From contig CM041084.1 of NCBI GenBank assembly GCA_023079485.1, positions 127,531,292 through 127,595,291 on the forward strand: a DNA stretch of 64,000 nucleotides, given 5' to 3'. A program made the translations under genes and the position numbers. This stretch comes from Archilochus colubris (Eukaryota; Chordata; Aves; Apodiformes; Trochilidae). Positions 40,401-52,352 of the stretch are shown here, piece by piece (within the stretch, counting starts at the first letter, position 1; the number at the start of each line of letters is the position of its first letter). The notes beneath the pieces are model-generated. The model saw only the letters and a program-made list of their open reading frames with translations, did not search any database and was not told the DNA's origin.

Positions 40401-43400
40401 TTCTACAGCTGGGGAAGGCTACTGACTGCTCCTGGTACTACATCAAGAGTATTTAAGAAGCTACTGTGAAAGTCCGATAGACTAAAAACTACAAGGAGGA
40501 AAGAAAGTAATGAGATTAGGCCTCCAAAATAACAAAATCCTTCCAGGTTGGTAGCTGGCAAGGAGCCAAGTTGGTACTACTGCATTTTAAAGCTACTGCA
40601 GCAAGCAACATTTTGTGAATTAAAATCGAGCAATGGCAAGAGTTGAAACACTTTGAATATGTCATTAATTAGTAAAAGACAACTTGGATGATTTTGATTC
40701 CTCCTGTATTTGCTAACCTGAATTAAAATAGAAATATCAGAATACTCTGTGCCCTATTTACTGGTACAGCAGCTCACAGGAGCCTTTGAAGTGTGTCACA
40801 GCTGTGAGATTAAAAGCTCAGTTCTGAAGTCAGGGAATCATGAAAGTCCCTTTGATAAGAGATCAAGTATTCCCAGGGTGCCAGTTGGAAGGGTGCATGG
40901 AAGCTCTCACTTGGTGCAGCAGCTTACTTAAAAAAATAACCAACACCACAAGATCTGTCTGGCTAATGAAAGGACAGAAGAAGCACATTGTGATCTGGGA
41001 GGCAGTGACTGAAGTGGCAGTGAGCAGTTGGGACACAAGTTACAACAGCAACCAAAAGTGTAATCTTTCAGTAGAAGACAGAAATACAATGAATGTGAAT
41101 CCTAAAAGAAATATATCAGGGTAAAGTAGGAAAATGGAAAGGTGTGGGGGGGGGAATCATGTCATAATGTGTCTTTGAAGTTGAAATTGTACACAGGAAA
41201 CAAAACATGTCATAAAACACTTGCAGAGGTCAGCACAACAATCTACAGTTATGTCAGAGATAGCTGTGAAAAGCAAGTTCTTGTATTGGTTATGTTTGGT
41301 GGCATGGTCCTGCTCAAAAAACTCATCAGGCTCTATGTGATCAGAAATGGAAGAATGCCTGTGCTGAAAACCAAAAAAAGCTGCTGCTTCTTTAAGGTGA
41401 ACAAAGTACAGGTGCTGCTTGGATTTTTTTAAAATGAGGTTTACTTGACTGTTTTTGTGCAAAGGTGAAAACAGAGACAAAAGCTAAAGACAAATGTATG
41501 GGTGGAGGGAATTTTAAAAAAAACAAGTCCTGTGCACTTTACAAAACAGTATCTTTCTGATTTTTACACTGTCATGGCACCTCAGTGCAGAAGAGAGAAA
41601 AGCAGCAGTCAGTGAGGAAGGAAGAAAAAGTTCAGAATGACAGCAGAAGAATGGAAAACCAGAGCTGAGGAGAACCCATTGAAAGGAAAAACAGAAGTGG
41701 CACACTAGTTTATTTAGCTGCTTTAATCCCATTTTTCTAGGGTAACACACTGTCAATAATCTATCATGTCTTTATGTTGTATTGCTGTCCAGTGAGGGTT
41801 ATTTTTCTCTATTCCCTTTTTTCATCTGTTTGTCACTTCATATTTTTTTCCGTCAAAATCTCCTGGTTTGAATGATGATTGTATGATTTTTTCAGAGCTT
41901 TTTGGGCCCTAAGGCTATGCTTGCAGGCTGTGTAGACAAAAGCACCTATATGCTGACATTTCCACGGTTGGTAAAATGTAAAACCGGAGGTTTTTCTTTC
42001 ATACACTACAGCAGTTGCTCCCCAAATGAATACTATTCATTGCGGCATTCCCTTGTTCAACAAGTTTTTCTAGTTCTCTATACTTCAGTGAATGCTGCTA
42101 TCCTGCAGGCAAAATACAGAGTTTGCTTTGTCTGTCTTAAATCAGTTTTACCCAAGAGAAGAGGGTGCATTCCTTAAAGAAAATGTCCTCAGGGCACTCA
42201 GCAGAGCCTGCCAAGGCATCAGACACACTTGGGTCAACTGCACCGACAGTAAATAGTCAGATGATGGAGTTGTTTGCTAAAATGGGAGCAGCACACGATG
42301 CCTGGCAGCTACAGCTTCACAGAGAAATAATTAATTTTTATAATAAGATAGGGTTTTTTTGGTATTTAATATCCAAAAACTTCCTCTGAGATAAATTTAT
42401 TTACCAAAATACCCCACTGGTGTGAATTGGATAGAAGAGTAAGTCCATATTGATGATGTGATTGTTTGGGCAGAACCTGCCAGAGCGTAAGTCCAACAAC
42501 ATTTGGACTTTGCAATAGAGAATTGTTAAATTACAGACTGCATAAAGCATAAGTTCTGGAATAAAAAAAAATAAATAATTGGCATAAGCAGGGGCAATAG
42601 TACATCCAGAACTAAAAGCAAACCAGGACAGGAATGTAAAACCTAGGGATAATTAAAAACTAGAGTCAGCTCTTAGGCATAATAATTGAATGGACAATCT
42701 TACATATATTATGACAATAAAAGCATTTGTGGTATGGATGAAAGTTTGTAAAGTGTGAAATTATTCCACCTGAAGAAGAAAAAAGCCCCAAACAACCAGA
42801 AAATCTCAACAACAACAAAAAAATACATCTTTTACATTGTAAATTCAAAATTTTCCTGTAAAAGAGAGGTAAAGAAAAAAAAATCTAGAAATCACTAAGA
42901 AGGACTGAGAAAATATTTGATCAAATCGATACAATCGATACTCCTATTTTTAAAAAACAGAGACCTATGCAAGACGTATTTACAGATGTATTTGTAGGAG
43001 ACTTAAGAAGCAGTGTATGTTACAATGGCTGCAAAAGGCATCTTGGATTCCAAATTAGTTTTTATTTTTATATGCTTAATTTAATTTGCAAGCATGCCCA
43101 CAGCTGAGTTTTCTGAATTAGTCTTCAGAGAATCAGTGAAGAACAACAGTACAAGTTCTTTAGTTGCTAATTTCCTTAAAATTTCCATCAAAATAAACCA
43201 ATATTTTGTCACTTGACAATTTAAATAAAGCGTTCTATATCTGCAAACTCCTTTCAAGCACTTTACATCAGCTTTTTGCTATTCATTCTCCATGATCTGT
43301 AACTGGCACTTGAGTAAAAAAAAAAAAAAAAAAGGCAAAATAAAGAGGAAATTGTGGTTTGAAATTTTCTTAAGTCAAACTATTAAAAAAATGGCTGTGC

Positions 43401-43454
43401 AGTTCTTAAATGCAAGGCAGGCAAGTTCTGAATCTCATAATACTATTTTTGCAG
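37411..43454. other. Intergenic, no gene recognised
   Basis: AT-rich sequence without recognisable exons or repeats apart from homopolymers (A-run at 43317-43334). Two adjacent frames at 41902-42177 and 42165-42389 are somewhat less repetitive in composition than their neighbours but match nothing I know, lie in different frames and have no clear splice context. Confidence 0.5.
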
Positions 43455-44820
43455 AGTGGTTGATGTTGGCAGGGATCTCTGGAGATCATTTAGTCCAACT
43501 TTCCTGCTCAACTCCCCATGTCAGTTAGAGAAAAATTGCCTTCACAGCTAAACCTGAATGAAACAAAGCTTTGTGGAGGTCAAGAGAAGCTTGGACAGAA
43601 CAAGTCTGATAAGCCTCAGTCCTAAGGTCTTGCAAACTCAGTACAAAGCTTATGGCCTGTTGCTAGCACTGGCTGTGCTCTACTAACAGCCCTACGTGCT
43701 TACAAAGTCTATGCTGGCTGCTCCCAGTCAGGTCCTTCAGATGTTTTGAGGTGGTGCCCAGGAATACTGCTCCATCACCCTCCAAGGGACAGAGATGAGC
43801 CTGACCAGCCTGTAGTTCCCTGTTCTGCTCCCTTGAAGACACGAGTGACTCTCTCCTATTCAGGAACCTCTCCTGATCACCATGGCTCTTCAAAGGTAAT
43901 TGACAGTGGCCTCACAATGACACCATCCAGCACTCTCAGGAGATGTGGATGCATTCCATGGGGCCACATGAGGATTCAGATCCCACTATTTTTTAAACGA
44001 TTCCTTAACTTGATCTTCTCTTGTTCTAGACTTTCTCACAGGTTTCAGGAGCATGCGATTGCTGCAGGCTGGTCTTGCTAGTGAAAAACAGAGCAAAGAA
44101 GGCACTGACCACTTTCTCCATGTGCTTTGTTAGCAGCTCCCTTTACCCCACTGAGCAGCAGGCAGGTATTGTACCTGGTCTTCACTTTGCAGCTGATATA
44201 CTTGTAGAAGCCCATCTTACTGCCCTCCACATGCCTGGCCAGATTCAGCTCCCAATGGGTTTTGGCTTTGCTAGCCCTGTTCCTACACACTTAGGAAGTG
44301 TTTCTATGTTTCTTGCAGCTCACCCACCTTCTCTCTTTTACCTCTTGTATGTATGTTTTTTATATATAAGTTTTTTCAGGGTCTCCTTGTTCATCCTTTC
44401 GGCCAACCCCTGCCTTGACTGACTCCCTACACATTGACATGGATCATTCTGGAGCTAGAGGAGGTGACACTTTAAAACCAACCATCTCTCCAGTTCCTCT
44501 CTCCTCTCTAGAGATGCATAGCACAGATTTTTTCCGAGTTAATACCTTAAGAGGCCACAATTTGCTCTCCTGAAGTCTAGGGTTTCATCCTGATATTTAC
44601 CTTGTTCTCTCCTTGTGGGATCCTCCACCATTTCATGGTCCCTGCAGCCAAGGCTGTCCCTGACCATCACATCCCCTATGAGTTCTTCCTTGGCTATAGT
44701 TGCAGGGTCCAGCAAAATTATTCCCCTTGTCTATCAGCTCTCGAATCATCTTCGGACATTCTCACCAATGCACTCCAGCAACCCCAGGGCTGCTTTTGAC
44801 CTTCTGGGCTGACCTGCAAG
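43455..44820 (-). mobile_element. Ancient CR1 LINE retaining internal and 5'-side sequence
   Basis: In minus orientation. 43455-43530 is a CR1 3' end (GATCATTTAGTCCAAC on the plus strand). From about 43570, decayed CR1 internal blocks follow in the right order: CATGCTGG-type CTATGCTGGCTGCTCCCAGT, GAGCCTGACCAGCCTGTAGT, GCAAAGAAGGCACTGACCAC and CATTTCATGGTCCCTGCAGC. These correspond to the reverse transcriptase, the region before it and the endonuclease side. The 3' part of ORF2 is missing between the two pieces. No intact frame remains. Most CR1 copies are truncated to a few hundred bp, so about 1.4 kb reaching this far 5' is less usual. Confidence 0.8.
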
Positions 44821-47800
44821 GTAAGAATCATGGCAGGGGAGGATTTTGTTAGGGTGTAAAAATTCAGCAGGTAATCAATCTCGTATAAACCAATCTTGAT
44901 TCCTGTGAAGGTACTTGTTTCTGAATAATGCAACAAGAAAAAAAAATAATAGCATCAGACAGATAAAAATGGAATCCTGGCTACATAAAATGAATGTATA
45001 AAGAAGCAGGAAAAAACATGCTGCTTTTAGAAACAAGAAAGGGAGCTGAAAATCGAGCTAACACTCATTTACATGAAAGAAATCTTGAATTAAATCCTGG
45101 GTCAAGAGAAATCCTTGCTGGTTCTCATGAGGCATTTGGATGCATTTTTTGTGTCTCTGACAGATAAGGATTTTATTCCCAGTTCTGCCAGGTGTGACTG
45201 GTTAACCATAGGCAAGTTGCCCAAGATCAGGTTTTGAAACCCAGCCACTTAATTTGCTAACCCCAGGCTCTGGGTTACAGTTTCAAATCCTGTGCCCACA
45301 CAGGCTCAGAGGACACATGCACCCTTTTGGCTTCAAATGGCTCTCTGAAGAAAAGCAAGCAAGAGAAGTCACAACTGAACAAGCACTTTGCACACATGTC
45401 CTTCTTTCTCAATTTGTCATTTGTACTCTTCTACAGATGTTTATAGACATAGAGGAGTAATGAAGCTATTCATAAAATCACTGCCAAGCTAAACTAAACT
45501 TTGTTGGTTAAACTGAAATTAGCACAGTACATTCAAAATGCAAATTGCTGTTATACATTCATATACTAACTTTAATTCACTATGCAAAGCTTTCTTCTAA
45601 CCTTTGCTGGTTTTTTTCAGCATCCTGCAGTAGTCCCCAGGGACCCAATTTCACTTAATCACACTTTGCTGCCTGGGCAAAATGTGTTTGGCATCGTAAC
45701 TAATTGAGTTTAAAAAAAGCCAAACCAGGGTACAGTAACACAGTGATTGGCCTGTTTGATTAGTTAGATGCTTTTATTTGATTTTATAGGCTCATCTTGC
45801 CGGCAGTTAGGCTTTGATGTTCCTTCTTTGGGGTTCCTTTCCAGTCACAAAACATCTGTTCTGCATGTAATTGGGAAAAGTTAGGATAATGTCATTAGGC
45901 AAAGAGTGGGAAATCTTCCGGGTGGGAATTTAGCAGAAAGAAACACCGTTTCTTTTATCAAGCCGAGATTATTCACTATCTGTTTAAATCGGGAGCTGCA
46001 GCTCTTTTTCTAAGGAATGATTTGCAAATTGGGCTCCTCCTTGTGGGTAATGTTTGTAGCACATCGCTGGGCAAATGCCGAGCTTTAGGAATAGCAAATC
46101 GTTAATGATTAACATGTAAAAAAGCATTTCAGTCGTGTCTCAACACCTACTTCACACCTGGTGCTCATGTGCAATCGCAGGAGACAGAAGGTTGCCCACT
46201 GTCCTTCAATTAATTTGGAATTAATTTTACATTAGCTGGAGAGCTGCTGACAGCACCAGGCATGAAAGCAGCAAGACCCTGAAACCTTATTCTGTGTCCA
46301 GAATGAAAACGAAATGGTGGTTACCCAATCTGCCCACAGTTTTATTTCATGGTGATTTTTCAGTAAAATACTATTTTTTGGTTTTGTGTTTTGCTTGTTT
46401 GTTTGCTTGTTTATTTCCAGTAAAGCTGAAGTTACGTGCTGTGTTTTCAACCCTTAAAATATAACATCTGAATGCTGTGTTGAAAATTATGAATCCTGTT
46501 GAAGTGGAAACTCCTCCTGTTCAAGTCTGAAAAAATCATTTTATACCTTAATAGAATTCTATGGACCCTTGTTATATGCATTTTATCTACGAAGCTTTAT
46601 CTTCTTATATTTATTTCAAATTACAAAACATCTGTTCTTTTCTCTGAGAGAAACCAGAGGAGTCAACAAGCCATTGACCTTTATCTCCCATGGGGATGTA
46701 ACAGTACATCCTTGGGACATGGTGATGACCATAGTGATGTTGTAATTTTCCTATCTGACAGCTCTGGTAGCTCTCCAAACAAATTCTTAATTAATTTTTC
46801 AATTATCCTAGAGGAATTTCTATAGGTCTATCAGATAGGATGGAGATTTGCCAGTCTCCAATAGGGTTTTCTTCCTCTATAGTGAAAACAGTTCCAAAGG
46901 ATGGAAAATGTAGTCCAGCAACATTAAAACAAAACAATACAAAACAAAAAAACACCACAAAAAAGCAAAATATAAACTATGTAAAAAAGCAAAGGGTGGG
47001 AGAAGGATAAAGCATAAGCCAAAATGAAAACTGAAAGCTTTAAATTAGGAAATTTATTTAAAATGGGTCACTTTTATACCCAAAACCAAGCACTTGCGTC
47101 AGAGACTCATATCACGTGTCTTTGGTATGGCAACAATACAGCCTGAATCATTTTAAATTAGGACTCATTAAGGCAAGAGTCTTCTCAATAATTTTTTTCT
47201 TCTTTTTTTTAACAAGACATTTAAAATGAATGTTATATTGTGGAACACACACGTCCACCTAACCTGCCATCAACCTTCCTAAGTGTGCCGTAGCTTGGCT
47301 CAAGCCCTCAGTAAGAGAAGTAAGTTCACCACTGTGGCCTGGACGTTATTTTGACACTTGGATATTGGCAATTTTCACCACAGTGTATGTTCTGCAGGTG
47401 CTTCTGGTGACAATACCTTCATTATTTAATAAACAGGAATATTTTCTTATGATTAACTTGAAGTGCTGTTTGTTTCCAGCAGTTTTAAGATAATACTAGT
47501 ATAGTGTTCAAAGGCTAATGCAAGGCCTGTCTCAGCACCTTGACCTATTTCTGAGTATTCAGCACATTCTGAAGCTTTATATTATATTGAATGTCATTAA
47601 TTTATATTAGTTCACATTTTAGTGAATTAGGTCCATCCTTCCTGCAGGATCTGTCACATCTTGTTTTAAAGAGTCAGACCTGATCTTCTCTCACATGTCC
47701 CCATCAATTCAGAGCTACTGCTCTGCAGGGTCCCAGCACCATACATGTTACTGAGCACTCTCCATGACCCTGGGGATAGTCTAGGGTTTTCATGGCTTTC

Positions 47801-48073
47801 CCAGTGCTTTCTTCAGATACCCTGTTGGGGTCTGAAAGCTGTGCTGAGGAGTGTGAAGGGATAACCTCCATCTGCTGCACTCAGTAAAACCCTCATCATT
47901 GGCCTCTACAGATTTCTCCTGAGATTTACCTCATCTCCCAAAGTTCTGGAGAGCCAGATTCTTTCCTCTTGTATGAAAAGGAGTGCTATTTCATAGCAAG
48001 GCTCTAAGAAAATAGGGGACCTAACATTTTCCTGGACTTACTATCCATATCACAATGGGCATGTGCATATATG
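44821..48073. other. Intergenic, including a candidate regulatory block
   Basis: No gene recognised. The part at about 45640-46190 differs in texture from its surroundings (balanced base composition, few homopolymers, several homeodomain-like TAAT cores). It is listed separately. An A-rich low-complexity stretch lies at 46921-46975. Confidence 0.5.
45640..46190. promoter_or_regulatory. Candidate enhancer with a perfect HNF1 palindrome
   Basis: Contains GTTAATGATTAAC at 46101-46113, an exact match to the HNF1 consensus GTTAATNATTAAC. TAATTG and TTTTATAGG-type sites (homeodomain/CDX-like) occur upstream in the same block. The lack of repeats and higher complexity are typical of conserved non-coding elements, but conservation cannot be seen from one sequence. 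In amniotes the next gene beyond PDP1 is CDH17, known to be driven by HNF1A and CDX2 in gut. It is not in this window, so the link is inference. Confidence 0.4.
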
Positions 48074-48310
48074 AATAACAGAATCATACAACAGGTTGGA
48101 AGAGACTTCAAAAGACCATGTGGTCCAAGCTTTTGTGGTAAAGGGAGCCCAGCTGAGATTATCTTGCATCCTGTCCAATCACTCTTGAAAACTTCCAGCA
48201 ATGGGACTCTACCATGTCCCTAGGGAGGTTGTTCTAGTGAATGACTGTTCTTACTGAAAACAAATCTCTCTTACATTGAGGTGAAACCTAATGGTTATGT
48301 CTGAGTGTGC
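48074..48310 (-). mobile_element. CR1 LINE fragment, minus orientation
   Basis: The plus strand reads AACAGAATCATACAACAGG, then GGTTGGAAGAGACTTCAAAAG and AGGGAGGTTGTTCTAGTG. This is a reverse-complement CR1 3' end and distal ORF2. It is diverged and without an open frame. Confidence 0.85.
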
Positions 48311-49708
48311 ATATGATGGTCACTATGCCTGCCTGGGTCAACAGTGTGTGAGCAGTGAGGTGTAGCAAATGAGGTGTAGCATCCATCCCGTCAGCCATGG
48401 TGGGGTAAGAGTCCTGCCTGGTGAGAAGTAAGTCTGGGAAAGAGCTGTCTATTCAAAACCAAACTACTTCATTGCCTTCTTGACCTTCTGGCAGAGATTT
48501 TACCTAAGATCATTATATAAACAAGCTAAAACCATCAGCAGAACCATGAACTTCAAGTCCTACTGACAATATCTCATAGTGAAAGCAAGGATATAACAAT
48601 GGTAGAGATGCTCAAAGGTTGACCAGCATCATAATTTTGCACTGGAAAGTGCTAATTTCTTAAACTGTGTGTTATAATACTAAAGACCTATTTTAAAATG
48701 TTCACATATCCTACTTCAACACTTCTGAGTGAAGTTTTTATAAAGCTTCATTTTCAAACTGTTTCATTAAAATTAAATCCCAACTGAAAGAAGAATTTTG
48801 ATCATAACAAGGAAAACAGGAAAAGATACATCCTATCTAAAGTTATTCCTTTGCAGGCTTTCTGTGTTTAAGTCAACTTGGAACTGTGACTTGTGCTCCT
48901 GTTTTGGGTGGATGTTACTGTGGAAGAGGAAATAATTTTAAGTTTGCCTCTAATTGACTGTGTTTTTGCATTGTATGCAAATATATGCAACATAAGAAAT
49001 TATTGCAATAATATACTTTTCTACTCTTTTTAAACTCTAAGTCTTCATATGCTTATATTGTTATACACAGAAGTTGGGCTTCTTTCATTTCCTCTGGGAT
49101 GTTGCTTGTTTTGTCAGTGCAATGGGAAAAAAAGTGTGAGAGCATTCTTGTCCTGCAGTAATAAGGTGACAACAGCACTCTGAGCTGCAAGACCATGTTT
49201 TGGTGCAGCCTTTTGCTGGGTGAACTGCAGGCACTTTCCCATTTTTAATCTTTTGGCTGCATGACTACACGGTCCTCATTTTCCACTCCATTATTGCACC
49301 TTCAAGTTACCCTCCTCTGCTCCAGAAATGGAATGGAGCAAATCTCTCCAGTCCTTTGAGCTACTCCTGCTTCTCTCAGTTTCCTTTCTGTAGTCCTCAG
49401 CTGTTGTCCATGCAGAAGCTGAGATACCAAGATATGCAAACTCACCTGTAAGCCTGAACAAACCTGGAAGGTTGCCATGGTGGCTACACCCATTGGCAGC
49501 CGTAAGGCTGGTTGTTGATTTCTTCCTGTTCCTTGCAGAACCATTCAAAATATGCTCCATGCTTACTCAGCATTAACTGTTGTTGCTATCCACAGAATTT
49601 TAATGAGGAAACTCTCCCAGGACAGAGTTTGGGAAATGCTTAATAAATAGGTACTTAGATCCATAAGGCAGCCACTGGCTGCCACTGCAGTGTAAATACT
49701 CAATGCTA
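48311..49708. other. Intergenic, no gene recognised
   Basis: Unique-looking AT-rich sequence between two CR1 fragments. Short frames at 49291-49560 overlap each other on the same strand in two phases, without recognisable domains. Confidence 0.5.
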
Positions 49709-50685
49709 CTAATAGAATCATAGAATCATAGAATCATAGAATTGGCTGGGTTGGAAGGGATCTCAGAGATCATCGAGTCCAACCCTTGAACCACCGTTGC
49801 GGTTGCTAGACCATGGCACTGAGTGCCACATCCAGTCTCTTTTTAAATATCTCCAGGGATGGAGAATCCACTACTTCCCTGGGCAGCCCATTCCAATGCC
49901 GGATCACTCTCTCCGTAAAGAAATTCTTTCTAATATCTAACCTAAACTTCCCCTGGCACAACTTAAGACCATGCCCTCTTGTCTTGTTGAAAGTCGTCTG
50001 GCAAAAGAGACCAACCCCCACCTGGCTACACCCTCCTTTCAGGTAGTTGTAGAGAGCGATGAGGTCTCCCCTGAGCCGCCTCTTCTTTAGGCTGAACACC
50101 CCCAGCTCTCTCAGCCTCTCCTCATAGGGTCTGTGCTCGAGTCCCTTCACCAGCCTGGTTGCCCTCCTTTGGACCTGCTCCAGGACCTCAATATCCTTCC
50201 TGAACTGAGGGGCCCAGAACTGGACACAGTACTCGAGGTGTGGCCTCACCAGGGCTGAGTACAGGGGCAGAATCACTTCCTTGGACCTGCTGGCTACGCT
50301 GTTCCTGATACAGGCCAGGATGCCATTGGCCTTCTTGGCCACCTGGGCACACTGCTGGCTCATGTTCAGCTTCCTGTCAATCCAGACTCCCAGGTCCCTT
50401 TCTGCCTGGCTGCTCTCAGCCACTCTGTGCCCAGCCTGGAGCTCTCCATGGGGTTGTTGTGGCCAAAGTGCAGGACCCAGCACTTGGCTGTGTTAAACCT
50501 CATCCCATTGGAATCAGCCCAACTCTCTAGTCTGTCCAGGTCCCTCTGCAGAGCCCTCCTGCCTTCCAGCTGGTCGACACTCCCTCCCAGCTTAGTGTCG
50601 TCTGCGAATTTGCTGATGATGGACTCAATCCCCTCATCTAAATCATCAATGAAGATATCGAACAGAACTGATAGCAACCAATGTG
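49709..50685 (-). mobile_element. Young-looking CR1 LINE with ORF2 reverse-transcriptase C-terminus
   Basis: About 975 bp, minus orientation. The 3' end is at 49709 with several ATAGAATC repeats (the CR1 terminal octamer). The minus frame 49806-50483 encodes the ORF2 C-terminus, with [27 protein letters not shown] and [20 protein letters not shown]. An overlapping second frame (50366-50677) carries the catalytic motif FADDTKLGG. The ORF2 similarity therefore switches frame near 50.4 kb, indicating a small indel. The 5' end is truncated at about 50685. Confidence 0.95.
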
Positions 50686-51370
50686 GTCAGAGTCCTACCC
50701 TGCAAACAGTAATCCTCATTTTTTAAAGGAAGCATATCCAAAGTCAATATAGGGAACTGCTAGAAGCCTTGAAAAAATGTTTTAAAAATATGAGATCCTA
50801 CAACCTGCTCAGAATATATATTTCATCAGGATGCTTGGAGAAGCTTTGATTGCAGTGGAGATAATCACAACACTCCCTAGAAATATTTTAGCTGAACACA
50901 GAAGCAGGTATCATATTGGGAAGCTTCTCCTCTGGAGAACCCTGACAGCTCTGGCAGAGCTCAGCAATGTAGAATGGGGTTTCATAGGAAATTATTTTAC
51001 TTTATGTGGAAAAACAAAAACATATACTCAAGCATTCCTGTATGCCCAAGATCTGACTGTATCATTTACAACTGACAAAGAATGACTTTGACTGGCATTC
51101 TTGGGAAAGAGACCTCATTTCTTTTGGAAGTGTAGCAGCCCCTGGAAGGACACCAGTGGGATTTGCAGTGTTGATTTTTACAGCTCTAAGGAGCAAAGCA
51201 GTGAAGGAACTGCATTGCAGCTCATCTGCCTTGGGTACAATTTCTCCCAATAATGAGCATCACAGGACATTACAGACTTTAAAGGTTGCCATTCAAAATA
51301 GCAGATGCAAAAAGTGATTTAGGTATCATAAAGTTACTGAAGTGCAACCCAAAAAGATTAAGGACAGTAC
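50686..51370. other. Intergenic, no gene recognised
   Basis: Unique AT-rich sequence between two CR1 fragments. No exon-like structure seen. Confidence 0.5.
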
Positions 51371-51523
51371 AGTCATAGAACAATTTGGGTTGGAAGGCAC
51401 CTTACACATCATCCATTTCCAACCCCCTGCCATAGGCAGGGACACCTCCCACCAGACCAGGTTGCTCAGAGCCCCATCCAACCTGGCCTTGCACATTTCC
51501 AGGGAGGGGGCATCCACATAATC
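51371..51523 (-). mobile_element. CR1 LINE fragment containing the duplication start point
   Basis: The plus strand has AGTCATAGAACAATTTGGGT and GCCCCATCCAACCTGGCCTT, a reverse-complement CR1 3' end. The direct repeat described at 51399-52352 begins inside this element. The second copy lacks the first 28 bp or so (the CR1 3' terminus). Confidence 0.88.
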
Positions 51524-52352
51524 TGAAGTTACCACTGACTTGTGACACAGGTTTGGTTCCTTCCTTCCCTTTTAAATGATGCTGAGCAATTTGGCCAACT
51601 GCTTACTCAAAAGTGTCTATCTGGTGCCTAGGAATATTATTTGCCCCGGGGAAATAACCGGTTTTTTTCCTGTTCTTCACATCTAGCTCATTGCTGGGGG
51701 TCCTCTGGTGCCATCCCTGCCAGCCTGCAGCGGGGTTTTGATCATGCCAGAAGAGGCAAACACGTTTGTGAGCGATTTCCTTCTCCTTGACTAGACCTCA
51801 GCTGGGGAAAAAGAAGCCAGACAGGGGGCAGCATCTGCTCAGCCAGAGCCCGGCCCAGAGCCACCCAACTCCGGCGCTGCTCCTGGTGCGGTCCGGGGAG
51901 GCTGCAGGTGAAAAAAATCACCCGGGGTCGCTTGGGTGCAATCGCTTGGGTAGTTTTGTGAGCGAGAGGAAGAGATTTATGATTCTTTTTGATAAGCTGC
52001 GGTAGATTCTGTGGTGGGGGGGGATCAAAGTAACAACAGCCCCAGCAGTGACGTTAGGATGGAGGTATCAAAATGGTCTGTGGAAGGAAACCTACAGCTG
52101 CAGAAGCAGTTTAACATTCATGGCGAGAAAACTGGATGATAAAAAAATGTTAAAAGAAGTGGGGACAATAAATGGAACATCTGACTGTGGACTTAGTAGC
52201 ATCATGTGTTATCTAGAGCACTGATTTCAGTTGAAGCAGCTCAGAAAGTGACAACTACTCCAGTTTACTGCTAATCCAACAGTTACTTCTTATATATTTA
52301 TATAGGCTTTGTTTCCTTCTGATAGATTGGGTTGTTTATGGAAGGACACAAA
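51399..52352. repeat. Direct repeat, copy 1 (954 bp within window)
   Basis: By eye this segment is identical to 63047-64000, with a constant offset of 11,648 bp and no indels noticed. It comprises the truncated CR1 fragment followed by about 830 bp of sequence with no gene I recognise. The repeat may extend beyond what is visible, because copy 2 runs off the window edge. Confidence 0.95.
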
